DNA of 28,207 nucleotides from a virus. Of this stretch, positions 14,131 through 19,373 are shown in pieces; position 1 is the stretch's first letter, and the number at the start of each line of letters is the position of its first letter. The DNA lies in the IMG/VR virus record IMGVR_UViG_3300036883_000046, positions 1-28,207 of that record. One strand, 5' to 3'. The notes under the pieces were generated by a model that saw only the letters and a list, made by a program, of their open reading frames with translations, searched no databases and was not told the DNA's origin. The position numbers were made by a program, and so were the translations under genes.

Positions 14131-14238
14131 CGGACCCCCACCCCACCCCCTTGCGCCGGGTCCGTTGCGGCGTGCGTGCTGGGCGGTGGGCGCTGGCCGT
14201 GGCAGGGCGGCGGGGCAGGGGCAGGGCAGGCGGGAGGG
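14131..14238 (+). other. GC-rich tract with G-quadruplex potential
   Basis: The plus strand has a C-rich run at 14133-14150, then a G-rich run. A 7-bp stem, CGGACCC/GGGTCCG, closes at 14131-14164. From 14205 the G tracts are GGG, GGGG, GGGG and GGG, separated by loops of 2-4 nt (14205-14226), with GGG and GGGG continuing to 14239. This meets the usual rule for an intramolecular quadruplex. No frame here has a credible ribosome site, and the GC-rich frames look like compositional artefacts. Confidence 0.55.
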
Positions 14239-14342
14239 GCTGGGCCAAGCTGCGGAAGGCGAAGCAGAGGCAGGGTACCGGGACCGATGGAAGGCTCAAG
14301 AATGGCACCGGGTGGCGTCAATCATTAGAAGTGGGCGCGGTG

Positions 14343-14401
14343 AAGCTGGTACAGGGTGCCATGAGGCAGGCGAAACTGCCATGCTGTAGTATGTCCAGCT
14401 T
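14343..14401. ncRNA. Candidate structured RNA: 59-nt composite hairpin
   Basis: Four stem segments nest around one axis. AAGCTGG (14343-14349) pairs with CCAGCTT (14395-14401), TACAG (14350-14354) with CTGTA (14384-14388), CAT (14360-14362) with ATG (14381-14383), and GGCAG (14365-14369) with CTGCC (14376-14380). The loop is GCGAAA and there are three asymmetric bulges (GGTGC, GA, GTATGT). That is 20 pairs in 59 nt, with no mismatch inside stems. An alternative pairing, ATGGCACC (14302-14309) with GGTGCCAT (14355-14362), could compete. The strand is undecided because both fold. No family is recognised. Confidence 0.4.
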
Positions 14402-14444
14402 GGCTGCGATGCGTCCTAGAGGCGCTGGTCAGGCCGTTTCAGGA

Positions 14445-14473
14445 CACAACAAAGCCCCAGACGTATCTGGGGC
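14445..14473 (-). terminator. Intrinsic terminator with UACG tetraloop
   Basis: In the transcribed sense GCCCCAGA-TACG-TCTGGGGC (14454-14473) is a perfect 8-bp stem closed by a UNCG-type loop and followed by TTTGTTGTG. It stands 20 nt after the stop of the 60-residue gene and closes the accessory block before the non-coding region. Confidence 0.85.
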
Positions 14474-14493
14474 CAGTGTTGCCGATCCTGCCG

Positions 14494-14676
14494 CTAGTCG
14501 AGGTAGAGCCGGGTATTGATGTTCTTGAACTGGTCTTTGCCGTTGTAGGTTCCCATGTACATCCAGCCTCCGGCGTAGTTCCATTCCCCATCTTTGCCGC
14601 TGAGCCTGCCTGCTGCTATCGCCTCTTCAAATGCCTGCCTGCTGTCCTTGAATACTGGTGCTGTAGTGGTTGCCAT
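14494..14676 (-). CDS. 60-residue unknown protein
   Basis: MATTTAPVFKDSRQAFEEAI is followed by a Tyr/Trp/Gly-rich part (GEWNYAGGWMYMGTYNGKDQFKNINTRLYLD). The ribosome site AGGAGGG lies 3-4 nt before ATG and is preceded by a TGCGGC-CAAA-GCCGCA inverted repeat (14684-14699) that could mask it. The gene forms its own unit, between the terminators at 14731-14756 and 14445-14473. The function is not known. Confidence 0.6.
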   Translation of the reverse strand: MATTTAPVFKDSRQAFEEAIAAGRLSGKDGEWNYAGGWMYMGTYNGKDQFKNINTRLYLD

Positions 14677-14730
14677 GTTCCCTCCTGCGGCTTTGGCCGC
14701 ATCCCCAATATCTCACCGCTGCCAGACAAA

Positions 14731-14756
14731 GAAAAGGCCCCACCAGAGGCAGGGCC
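14731..14756 (-). terminator. Intrinsic terminator
   Basis: GGCCC (14752-14756 side) pairs with GGGCC (14736-14740 side) around a GC-rich loop, and is followed in the transcribed sense by TTTTCTTTG. It closes the three-gene unit 15520-14779. Confidence 0.75.
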
Positions 14757-14758
14757 GA

Positions 14759-14773
14759 TTCCAAAGTTTGGAA
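14759..14773. repeat. TTCCAAA-G-TTTGGAA palindrome
   Basis: A perfect 15-bp palindrome of the dispersed family, with G instead of T at the centre. Unlike most copies it lies in a 3' region, between the stop at 14779 and the terminator. It could still precede the next unit as an operator, since the start at 14676 is only about 80 bp away. Confidence 0.65.
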
Positions 14774-14778
14774 AGTTT

Positions 14779-15087
14779 CTACTGTATGACGTGCTGCCGC
14801 TTGCCGTTCTGCTCGATCACCGTATCTCTGTTGAGGTAGCCGATTATGCTGCTCTCTGAGAGTGGAGCCGTCGCCCTGGTGTGAAACTCTCCATAGCTCA
14901 GCGCGAACCCTGGCAGGGCGCGTACTGCGTTGTAGGCCGTCGCTACCAGACAATCAACCACATACAGATAGTCGCTCATGCCGCCGCGCTGCGCGTGGTC
15001 AAGCTCCTGAATACCGTTCGTGCGGATCGTGCCGGAAACTTCCGCGATGACTCGATCAATGATCTTTGATGCTTCCAAATGGTTCAT
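14779..15087 (-). CDS. 102-residue unknown protein
   Basis: Start at MNHLEASKIIDRVIAEVSGTI, set by GGAGGG 6 nt upstream; that ribosome site contains the stop of the previous gene. The protein is helical (YLYVVDCLVATAYNAVRALPGFALSYGEFHTRA) and ends in a polar region (SSIIGYLNRDTVIEQNGKRQHVIQ). It has no known motif. Third gene of a small operon with its own promoter and terminator. Confidence 0.6.
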   Translation of the reverse strand: MNHLEASKIIDRVIAEVSGTIRTNGIQELDHAQRGGMSDYLYVVDCLVATAYNAVRALPGFALSYGEFHTRATAPLSESSIIGYLNRDTVIEQNGKRQHVIQ

Positions 15088-15091
15088 GGTT

Positions 15092-15307
15092 CTACCCTCC
15101 AAACAGCGTCGGGTTAACCTTGCCGAAGAACAGAGGAGAATCATTCTCCATGCTCCCGGCTCGGTGGTTGATGTCGGCGAGGGGCTTTAGCATCTCTGCG
15201 GTTAGCTCCTCGGCTTGCATTGCGGCTGCGGCCTGGGACTGCAACTCAACTGCGGTCTCCATGCCGGCGAAGGTGTGAGACTCTACCGGCTTAACCATGC
15301 GCTTCAT
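15092..15307 (-). CDS. 71-residue unknown protein
   Basis: MKRMVKPVESHTFAGMETAVELQ, followed by an Ala/Gln/Glu-rich helix (SQAAAAMQAEELTAEMLKPLADI) and a tail with NDSPLFFGKVNPTLFGG. AGAGGTGA precedes ATG by 3-4 nt, on the stop codon of the upstream gene. Probably translated together with both neighbours. Its function is unknown. Confidence 0.55.
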   Translation of the reverse strand: MKRMVKPVESHTFAGMETAVELQSQAAAAMQAEELTAEMLKPLADINHRAGSMENDSPLFFGKVNPTLFGG

Positions 15308-15310
15308 GGT

Positions 15311-15520
15311 TCACCTCTTCAGCCGATAGGCTTCAGCTTTCAGGATAGAGAACCCAAGTTCCTTGGAATACATCCACTCTTCCGGTTTGTACGTTCCTTC
15401 ATCCTGCTGTTTCATGGCCGTAGCAATCCACAAGGCGCGGTCAAACTCAATGCGGTTACGTGTCATGTGCTGGATGCCTTCGGCCATGTCGATTACTGTC
15501 ATGTCCTCAAAGTTCTTCAT
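15311..15520 (-). CDS. 69-residue unknown protein
   Basis: MKNFEDMTVIDMAEGIQHMT is followed by a helical, Met- and Glu-rich body (EFDRALWIATAMKQQDEG) and EEWMYSKELGFSILKAEAYRLKR. The ATG follows GGAGGGAAACACT, the same arrangement used by the gene starting at 19856. First gene of the unit driven by the promoter at 15543-15571. Family not recognised. Confidence 0.55.
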   Translation of the reverse strand: MKNFEDMTVIDMAEGIQHMTRNRIEFDRALWIATAMKQQDEGTYKPEEWMYSKELGFSILKAEAYRLKR

Positions 15521-15542
15521 AGTGTTTCCCTCCAATGTCCCT

Positions 15543-15571
15543 ACTATCGGCCAAAGCCGCTAAGACTTCAA
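15543..15571 (-). promoter_or_regulatory. Sigma70-type promoter with GCGGCTTTGG spacer
   Basis: TTGAAG (15566-15571), a 17-bp spacer and GATAGT (15543-15548), followed about 25 bp later by the start at 15520. The spacer TCTTAGCGGCTTTGGCC is nearly the same as that of the promoter at 16802-16830, so the two probably share ancestry or a regulator. Confidence 0.65.
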
Positions 15572-15651
15572 TGCCCCTCAATTCTGCCATGCTAGGGGCT
15601 GTCCGAGGCCGCTGCAGCTCGTCCTGGGGCTTCCTATTGCGGCTTTGGGGC

Positions 15652-15681
15652 AAGAAAAAGGCCCGATCCGAAGACCGGGCC
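15652..15681 (-). terminator. Intrinsic terminator with UUCG tetraloop
   Basis: In the transcribed sense GGCCCGGTC-TTCG-GATCGGGCC forms nine pairs (one G-U), followed by TTTTTCTTG. It stands 22 nt after the stop of the 233-residue gene. The best terminator in the window. Confidence 0.9.
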
Positions 15682-15703
15682 GAATCTCGCATGATCGCGC
15701 TGT

Positions 15704-16405
15704 CTACCAGACAAAGCCGAAATGCTCGACGGCTGCGCGAAACGCCACCAACAACGCGGGGAGCCTCGCCTCCAGCCGCTCTTTCAATCCGGGCGCTGTC
15801 AGGTCTTCGTCTGTTGCTTCGGGCCACACTGCCGAACTGCGGGCGAAGTCTAGCTGTCTTTCCTTCCCATCGCCTACGATCCAGACCGGCTCCCAAGTTG
15901 CCGTGAGTGATTCCTGTGGTTGTTCATTGGACTCGCGCCAATCGGTATGGCCGATTTTCACTATCTCACCATCGGAACCGCGAATGATCCGCTCCCAGAC
16001 GGGCAGCTTCGTCTTGCCGTTGCGGAGTTGCCGCTTCTCGCCTTTGAGGAGTCCTTTGTAGTCGCGGTCGCTGGCATGGTAGACGGTATTTGCAACGTAG
16101 TGCATGGGGCCGTCAGAACTGCACAGATGCCACTTGATGAACGGCTCAAGCCCAGGAAAAGCTGCTGCAACTTCGTCATGGAGACAGCCGCCAGCTCCGC
16201 CACCCTTGCGGCGGTCAACCGGGCGAATATCCGCTGTGATACTGAAAGTGTTATGCCCATTGCCACGCTCGTCGTCATAGCGGACTTCTGCAACGATCAC
16301 AGAAGGCTCACCGTAGTACGTTATGCGTTTGGGGCCAAACTTCGCCCGCTGCCGTTTCGCTGTCTCGCTTTGCGTTGTGATTGCCAAAGCCGCTACGCTC
16401 CCCAT
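15704..16405 (-). CDS. 233-residue conserved-looking phage protein, unknown role
   Basis: A soluble protein beginning MGSVAALAITTQSETAKRQR. Two parts stand out: a beta-rich first region (ITYYGEPSVIVAEVRYDDERG, then HNTFSITADIRP) and a central GGGAGGCLHDEVAAAFPGLEPFIKWHLCSSDGPMHYVANTVYHASD containing several His and Cys. Similar HDE...KWHLCSSDGPMHYxANTxYHA strings occur in phage proteins of unknown function, as I recall; no family name is certain. GCGGAGGG precedes ATG. The gene is followed by a strong terminator and preceded by the tiny membrane genes. Confidence 0.65.
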   Translation of the reverse strand: MGSVAALAITTQSETAKRQRAKFGPKRITYYGEPSVIVAEVRYDDERGNGHNTFSITADIRPVDRRKGGGAGGCLHDEVAAAFPGLEPFIKWHLCSSDGPMHYVANTVYHASDRDYKGLLKGEKRQLRNGKTKLPVWERIIRGSDGEIVKIGHTDWRESNEQPQESLTATWEPVWIVGDGKERQLDFARSSAVWPEATDEDLTAPGLKERLEARLPALLVAFRAAVEHFGFVW

Positions 16406-16438
16406 AGTTGCACCCTCCGCCAGCCTTCCGGCCAGCCG

Positions 16439-16567
16439 TTACCATGCTACCAACTCGTAGATTGCTGCATACACCAGCAACCCAAACGCTACCGCTCCGG
16501 CAAACCCTTTTACCTGTCGCCAGGTCTTCGGGTCGCCGTTCACTAGGTTGTAAAGCCATTCATCCAT
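16439..16567 (-). CDS. 42-residue single-span membrane protein
   Basis: MDEWLYNLVNGDPKTWRQVK, then one membrane segment (GFAGAVAFGLLVYAAIYELVAW) at the very C-terminus. The ATG overlaps the TGA of the previous tiny gene (TGATG), so it is likely translated by re-initiation. Too short for most gene callers. Holin-like behaviour, an inner-membrane regulator or a superinfection factor are all possible; none is demonstrated. Confidence 0.55.
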   Translation of the reverse strand: MDEWLYNLVNGDPKTWRQVKGFAGAVAFGLLVYAAIYELVAW

Positions 16568-16704
16568 CACAGCACCAGCCCGATCAAAAACATTATTCCG
16601 GCTGCAACGATCCACAACAACCTGTACATGGCGCGGCTTTGCGTCCACTTCGCCCAGACCAGGAATACCGCTAGAGCGATTACCAAACCCCACGGAACTA
16701 CCAT
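16567..16704 (-). CDS. 45-residue two-span membrane protein
   Basis: MVVPWGLVIALAVFLVWAKW is the first hydrophobic stretch, a basic turn TQSRAMYR follows, and LLWIVAAGIMFLIGLVL is the second. It starts 7 nt inside the end of the preceding 28-residue gene and ends overlapping the next ATG. AAAGGTGG lies 5 nt upstream of the start. Topology is like that of a minimal class II holin, but there is no endolysin beside it. Confidence 0.55.
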   Translation of the reverse strand: MVVPWGLVIALAVFLVWAKWTQSRAMYRLLWIVAAGIMFLIGLVL

Positions 16705-16784
16705 ACAGCCACCTTTCCCAGCCGCCACGATACGAAAACCGCCGCAGCAGCTACCCCAACAAAGAACCCAATCACGTAGGCCAT
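16698..16784 (-). CDS. 28-residue membrane peptide
   Basis: MAYVIGFFVGVAAAAVFVSWRLGKVAVW has one membrane segment (residues 3-19) and a basic tail. The ribosome site GGAGGG lies 3-4 nt before ATG and the promoter at 16802-16830 lies directly upstream, so this is the first gene of a real transcription unit. It overlaps the next gene by 7 nt. The function is unknown. Confidence 0.55.
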   Translation of the reverse strand: MAYVIGFFVGVAAAAVFVSWRLGKVAVW

Positions 16785-16801
16785 AAGCCCTCCATGACCC
16801 A

Positions 16802-16830
16802 ACTATGCCCCCAAACCGCTAAGGCTTCAA
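16802..16830 (-). promoter_or_regulatory. Sigma70-type promoter overlapping the upstream stop codon
   Basis: TTGAAG (16825-16830), 17-bp spacer, CATAGT (16802-16807). The -35 box contains the TGA of the upstream gene. The spacer includes CTTAGCGGTTTGG, nearly identical to the spacer of the promoter at 15543-15571. Confidence 0.65.
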
Positions 16831-17171
16831 GGGGTCACTACAATCCGCCATCTTTGGCACTGCGAATTGAAGCAGGCTACGCCACCAGTTATCGCCTCCA
16901 TTGGACGTAAGCAGGCTCGACAAACACGCCTTGGTTTCTCGATCTCTGCCGGCTTCGGACTCTCGTGATCTATCGGTCTCTCTACCCTCGCCGGCTTCGG
17001 ACCTCGCGCAATAATCATTTTCTCGGCCTTCGGACTCTCGACCTTACCTGAGTTCCAATGGCTTGACCTGCACTTCCGGCTCGGACATCGTGCCGGATCA
17101 CTCGCGCTCTCAGGTATCCAAGTCCACCCGCAAACATCACATTTCCACGCTTCTATCGTCACTCTCGCCAT
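16827..17171 (-). CDS. Double zinc-ribbon protein with repetitive linker
   Basis: A 114-residue protein: CDVC...CPSRKC in the first 35 residues and CRAC...CFNSQC at 83-104. The two metal-binding modules are joined by a Pro/Lys/Glu linker in which a short unit recurs (VESPKAEK, GPKPARVERP, HESPKPAEIEKP). The repeats are visible in the DNA as GCCGGCTTCGGACTCTCG-like copies. Such a layout suits a protein bridging two partners or nucleic acid. ATG lies 2 nt from a palindrome (GGTACA-C-TGTACC), with AGAGG at its far side as ribosome site. Function unknown. Confidence 0.65.
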   Translation of the reverse strand: MARVTIEAWKCDVCGWTWIPESASDPARCPSRKCRSSHWNSGKVESPKAEKMIIARGPKPARVERPIDHESPKPAEIEKPRRVCRACLRPMEAITGGVACFNSQCQRWRIVVTP

Positions 17172-17304
17172 TGGTACAGTGTACCTCTAATCGCATTGGT
17201 ACAGTGTGCCTAAATCTATCCCCTGAATGCAATACACTCACCGTGGTGCCACATTCGAGCGTATTTATAGGGCGCTCCAGTGGGCCGAGGAAAGGCTCAT
17301 CCAT
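17137..17304 (-). CDS. Doubtful 55-residue ORF over the operator region
   Basis: MDEPFLGPLERPINTLECGTT... runs through the tandem palindromes and 35 nt into the next gene. The composition is protein-like, but the ATG has no good ribosome site, and the longer GTG start lies inside a terminator hairpin. It may be a real coupled gene or chance. The rest of the 286-bp gap (17305-17457) holds only the terminator. Confidence 0.25.
   Translation of the reverse strand: MDEPFLGPLERPINTLECGTTVSVLHSGDRFRHTVPMRLEVHCTNGESDDRSVEM
17173..17210. promoter_or_regulatory. Tandem palindromes, candidate operator
   Basis: GGTACA-G-TGTACC (17173-17185) is a perfect 13-bp palindrome and GGTACAGTGTGCC (17198-17210) a near-perfect copy. 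Both are preceded by CATT and lie 25 bp apart. The first begins 2 nt from the start codon of the double zinc-ribbon gene. A repressor dimer pair, or an RNA hairpin masking the ribosome site, are both possible. Confidence 0.5.
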
Positions 17305-17399
17305 CGCGGTCTTTTCGGCTGGCTGTGGTTGTGGTTTGTCTGTGTCGGTGTAATTGGTGAGGGCGTCTGCAAGCGTTAATGATTTTGGTGTGGGATGGG

Positions 17400-17437
17400 C
17401 AAGAGAAAGCCCGCGCACTTGGGAAGGTGAACGGGCT
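17400..17437 (-). terminator. Terminator-like hairpin after the 72-residue gene
   Basis: AGCCCG and CGGGCT (17408-17413 / 17432-17437) enclose an 18-nt loop and are followed in the transcribed sense by TTCTCTTG. It lies 21 nt after the stop at 17458. Moderate quality because the loop is long. Confidence 0.55.
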
Positions 17438-17457
17438 AAAGTAGTTAATGTTGTGTT

Positions 17458-17676
17458 TTAACTGGCTTCGGTCTCGCAGATTCCGGTCAGGATGTACTTG
17501 TCTGTCCAGTCGATGCCGCAAGCATTGCAGTGCATATCCTGAAGCGCCAACCCATCGTTAATGGAAATGTCTCCACCTTGCAGGTCGCCGCTTTCGCATT
17601 GCGGGCAAACTACGCCAAGGCTTGAGACGTACTCCTCTTCTTGGTGTTTGGTGATTGCTGCCTTCACTTGCTCCAT
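17458..17676 (-). CDS. Zinc-ribbon protein, 72 residues
   Basis: A helical start, MEQVKAAITKHQEEEYV, leads to CPQCESGDLQGGD and later CNACGIDWTDKYILTG, two CxxC knuckles 24 residues apart that form a classic zinc ribbon. The string CxxCGxxWTDxYxLTG recurs in small phage proteins of unknown function. GAGGATTC precedes ATG at about 7 nt. Possible transcription or translation modulator; not demonstrated. Confidence 0.7.
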   Translation of the reverse strand: MEQVKAAITKHQEEEYVSSLGVVCPQCESGDLQGGDISINDGLALQDMHCNACGIDWTDKYILTGICETEAS

Positions 17677-17725
17677 TTAGAATCCTCGCTTTCACTTTGG
17701 TTGTCTTCTCTGCGGTTTTGAATCA

Positions 17726-17896
17726 CTATTCGTAGTGTTTCCGCTCACAGTCCGCACAGAGAACCCATTCCCCAACGATCCCCAATTTCTCTGTGGTTCC
17801 GCAACAGTCACACCGGCTGTCGTCGTAAATCTCCGCCTTCGGTCTCCTGTTGGCGTCTATGCCCGGCTCCCGATACGGACTGTCGTCTCTTAGCAT
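17726..17896 (-). CDS. Small zinc-knuckle protein, 56 residues
   Basis: MLRDDSPYREPGIDANRRPKAEI is followed by CDCCGTTEKLGIVGEWVLCADCERKHYE. The start is fixed by GGAGGG 6 nt before ATG. Two CxxC knuckles in the last 30 residues form a compact zinc finger. The leader contains AAAACCGCA just before the ribosome site, a motif shared with several neighbours. The function is unknown. Confidence 0.65.
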   Translation of the reverse strand: MLRDDSPYREPGIDANRRPKAEIYDDSRCDCCGTTEKLGIVGEWVLCADCERKHYE

Positions 17897-17938
17897 CCCT
17901 ATTCCCTCCATTGCGGTTTTAGGCCGTCGCCGGCCGGT

Positions 17939-18172
17939 TCAAAACAAACTCATCTGCCGCTCAGGTTCCGGCGCCCACTCTTGCACTTCCGGCTCCGCTT
18001 CCATGCGGCTTGCCACTACTGAGACTGTACCTTGCAATGCAGGCTGGTGGTAGGGGTCGGTTATGTCCCTGCCGCAGATCCCGCACTGGTACGGCTTCTT
18101 GCGGCTTTTATCCACGAAAGCATGGAAAGCCTCATCTGCCGTTGCCCAGCCGAACCTTGCTCGGTTTCTCAT
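17939..18172 (-). CDS. Zinc-finger-like protein ending in a sliding-clamp-type motif
   Basis: A 77-residue protein with N-terminal basic residues, CGICGRDI near residue 30, and an acidic Pro/Glu-rich linker. The last five residues are QMSLF. This matches the bacterial beta-clamp binding pentapeptide (QxxLF type, consensus QLSLF), and a free C-terminal end is a usual place for it. The protein may bind the host or phage sliding clamp; that is inference. GAGGG lies 4 nt before ATG, 10 bp from the palindrome at 18183-18199. Confidence 0.6.
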   Translation of the reverse strand: MRNRARFGWATADEAFHAFVDKSRKKPYQCGICGRDITDPYHQPALQGTVSVVASRMEAEPEVQEWAPEPERQMSLF

Positions 18173-18182
18173 CGCACCCTCG

Positions 18183-18199
18183 ATTCCAAATTTTGGAAT
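18183..18199. repeat. ATTCCAAA-T-TTTGGAAT palindrome (best copy)
   Basis: A perfect 17-bp palindrome, the longest of the family, in the 30-bp gap between the genes at 18203 and 18172. It ends 10 bp before the start codon of the QMSLF protein gene. Confidence 0.75.
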
Positions 18200-18202
18200 T
18201 TC

Positions 18203-18409
18203 TCAGCCCTGGTAGTTCATCACAGCTATGTCGAAGTCTTCCGCTCGCATGTCCCGCTCGTGCTGCTTCCCGCAGCCGTCGCCGGCACACATCACTTTCT
18301 TGGTTGCAGGGAAATACAAGGCATCCTCGCCTTTCTTGATGCCAAAGCCACAGCGGGAGCACTTCCCGCCAAACTTCGTTTTGATCCAATACGGGGTTGT
18401 GTTTTTCAT
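18203..18409 (-). CDS. Zinc-ribbon protein, 68 residues
   Basis: MKNTTPYWIKTKFGGKCSRCGFGIKKGEDALYFPATKKVMCAGDGCGKQHERDM: a knuckle CxxC and a second CxxxxC/H pair make a PARP-finger-like zinc site. Start chosen by GGAGG 9 nt upstream, with AAAACCGCA between them. It lies after a terminator, so it begins a new unit. The function is unknown; nucleic-acid contact is plausible. Confidence 0.65.
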   Translation of the reverse strand: MKNTTPYWIKTKFGGKCSRCGFGIKKGEDALYFPATKKVMCAGDGCGKQHERDMRAEDFDIAVMNYQG

Positions 18410-18450
18410 TGCGGTTTTCCTCCATGCTTCGATTGTTGCACTACTCCACA

Positions 18451-18482
18451 AATAGACAAGCCCCCACCCAAAGGCAGGGGCT
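18451..18482 (-). terminator. Intrinsic terminator
   Basis: AGCCCC/GGGGCT stem (18459-18464 / 18477-18482) with an internal GC-rich loop, followed in the transcribed sense by TGTCTATTTG. It lies 16 nt after the stop of the 269-residue gene. Confidence 0.7.
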
Positions 18483-18497
18483 CATCCTTGCACTTCA

Positions 18498-19307
18498 TTA
18501 CGCTGCGGCCGTCTCGCTCTGCGCCTCGGCCGTCTCATTGTGGGCTGCTGCTTGGATCTCGCGCTCTGCTCTCCGATGTAGCTCCTCCCTGTAGCAATCG
18601 ACGTATTGCGTCGCCCGGCGCCGGTTACTGTGCAGGTCTACTGCGGCTTGGCAGGCTTCGAACGCATCGCGGAAATCCCTCGCAAGTTGGTACTGGTCGG
18701 CTTGCGATCCGCGTATGCTCTTCGCGCTCTCAAACCATTTCAAGTGAACGGCTGGCATCTCCATGTAGCTCTTTTTGAGGTTGTCCGCTGCCCAAGTCCG
18801 AACGGAGTCGGCATACTGCCAGCGTTCAAGGCCGTCCATGTGCTCATTCATCACCAGTCCGAGAATAGAATCCGCAGTCCCGGTCTGGTACTCGTTCAAT
18901 TCCTTGTACCGGGTGTCGTATTGCAGTTTCGGGTTCCGCGAGACTTTTAGCTCGCTCATGCTGTAATACCGTTTCTTGTTCCAGTCCTTGTCTTTCTCTG
19001 GATCGAAGACAAGCGATGCGGCAAACCTGAGTGAGTCCATCCGTGGTTGCGCGTGGAACATGTGGCTGTAGTTACTGGCGATCTCCTCGTCTTCCAAGAG
19101 AATGACGGCCAAGGAAAACAGGTAGTCGATTGCATACTCCTCAGTCACGGGCCAATCGTGGCTGTGCTGAGTCATGCCGTCACCCATCGTTTCGAACATG
19201 CGGAATTTTTGGGTGAGAAAAGGGTTAGCGCGATACTCCCACTTGTCGCTGTCGAAGGAGTAACCAAACTTGGCTGAATTTGCGATTGAAGCGAATTTCT
19301 TGTACAT
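18498..19307 (-). CDS. 269-residue soluble protein, unknown
   Basis: Mostly helical, rich in Asp, Glu, Arg, Tyr and Trp. It begins MYKKFASIANSAKFGYSFDSDKWEYRA. The middle reads EYAIDYLFSLAVILLEDEEIASNYSH and the C-terminus is a long basic/acidic helix (RATQYVDCYREELHRRAEREI) ending in an Ala/Glu-rich tail. No enzyme motif could be read. GGAGGG lies 6 nt before ATG, preceded by an ATCGGC-AAA-GCCGAT inverted repeat. Own promoter and terminator. One of the larger accessory proteins. Confidence 0.65.
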   Translation of the reverse strand: MYKKFASIANSAKFGYSFDSDKWEYRANPFLTQKFRMFETMGDGMTQHSHDWPVTEEYAIDYLFSLAVILLEDEEIASNYSHMFHAQPRMDSLRFAASLVFDPEKDKDWNKKRYYSMSELKVSRNPKLQYDTRYKELNEYQTGTADSILGLVMNEHMDGLERWQYADSVRTWAADNLKKSYMEMPAVHLKWFESAKSIRGSQADQYQLARDFRDAFEACQAAVDLHSNRRRATQYVDCYREELHRRAEREIQAAAHNETAEAQSETAAA

Positions 19308-19339
19308 CCCAATCCCTCCATCGGCTTTGCCGATAACTG

Positions 19340-19368
19340 ATAGTCACACTCTTCCCCATAGAGAGCAA
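19340..19368 (-). promoter_or_regulatory. Candidate promoter overlapping a stop-codon hairpin
   Basis: TTGCTC (19363-19368), 17-bp spacer, GACTAT (19340-19345). The -35 box is one arm of a perfect 7-bp hairpin, GAGCAAT/ATTGCTC (19363-19382), that includes the TAG of the upstream gene. Confidence 0.45.
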
Positions 19369-19373
19369 TCCCC

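Noticed and set aside
14343-14401. Known riboswitch class
   Set aside because: No B12-type GCCACTG box or other class-specific core could be found; kept only as an unclassified hairpin.
14095-14519. Several ORFs in the GC-rich tract on both strands
   Set aside because: Gly/Arg/Pro-rich frames produced by low-complexity DNA; no ribosome sites; overlap structure and terminator.
15920-16546. 208-codon plus-strand ORF
   Set aside because: Antisense to the 233-residue gene and a membrane peptide gene; no plausible ribosome site.
16567-16704. Firm holin assignment for the 45-residue two-span protein
   Set aside because: The endolysin is about 11 kb away in another unit; two hydrophobic spans alone are not sufficient.
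18032-18778. 248-codon plus-strand ORF
   Set aside because: Antisense to several minus-strand genes with good ribosome sites and their terminator; Ser/Arg/Cys-rich composition typical of a shadow frame.
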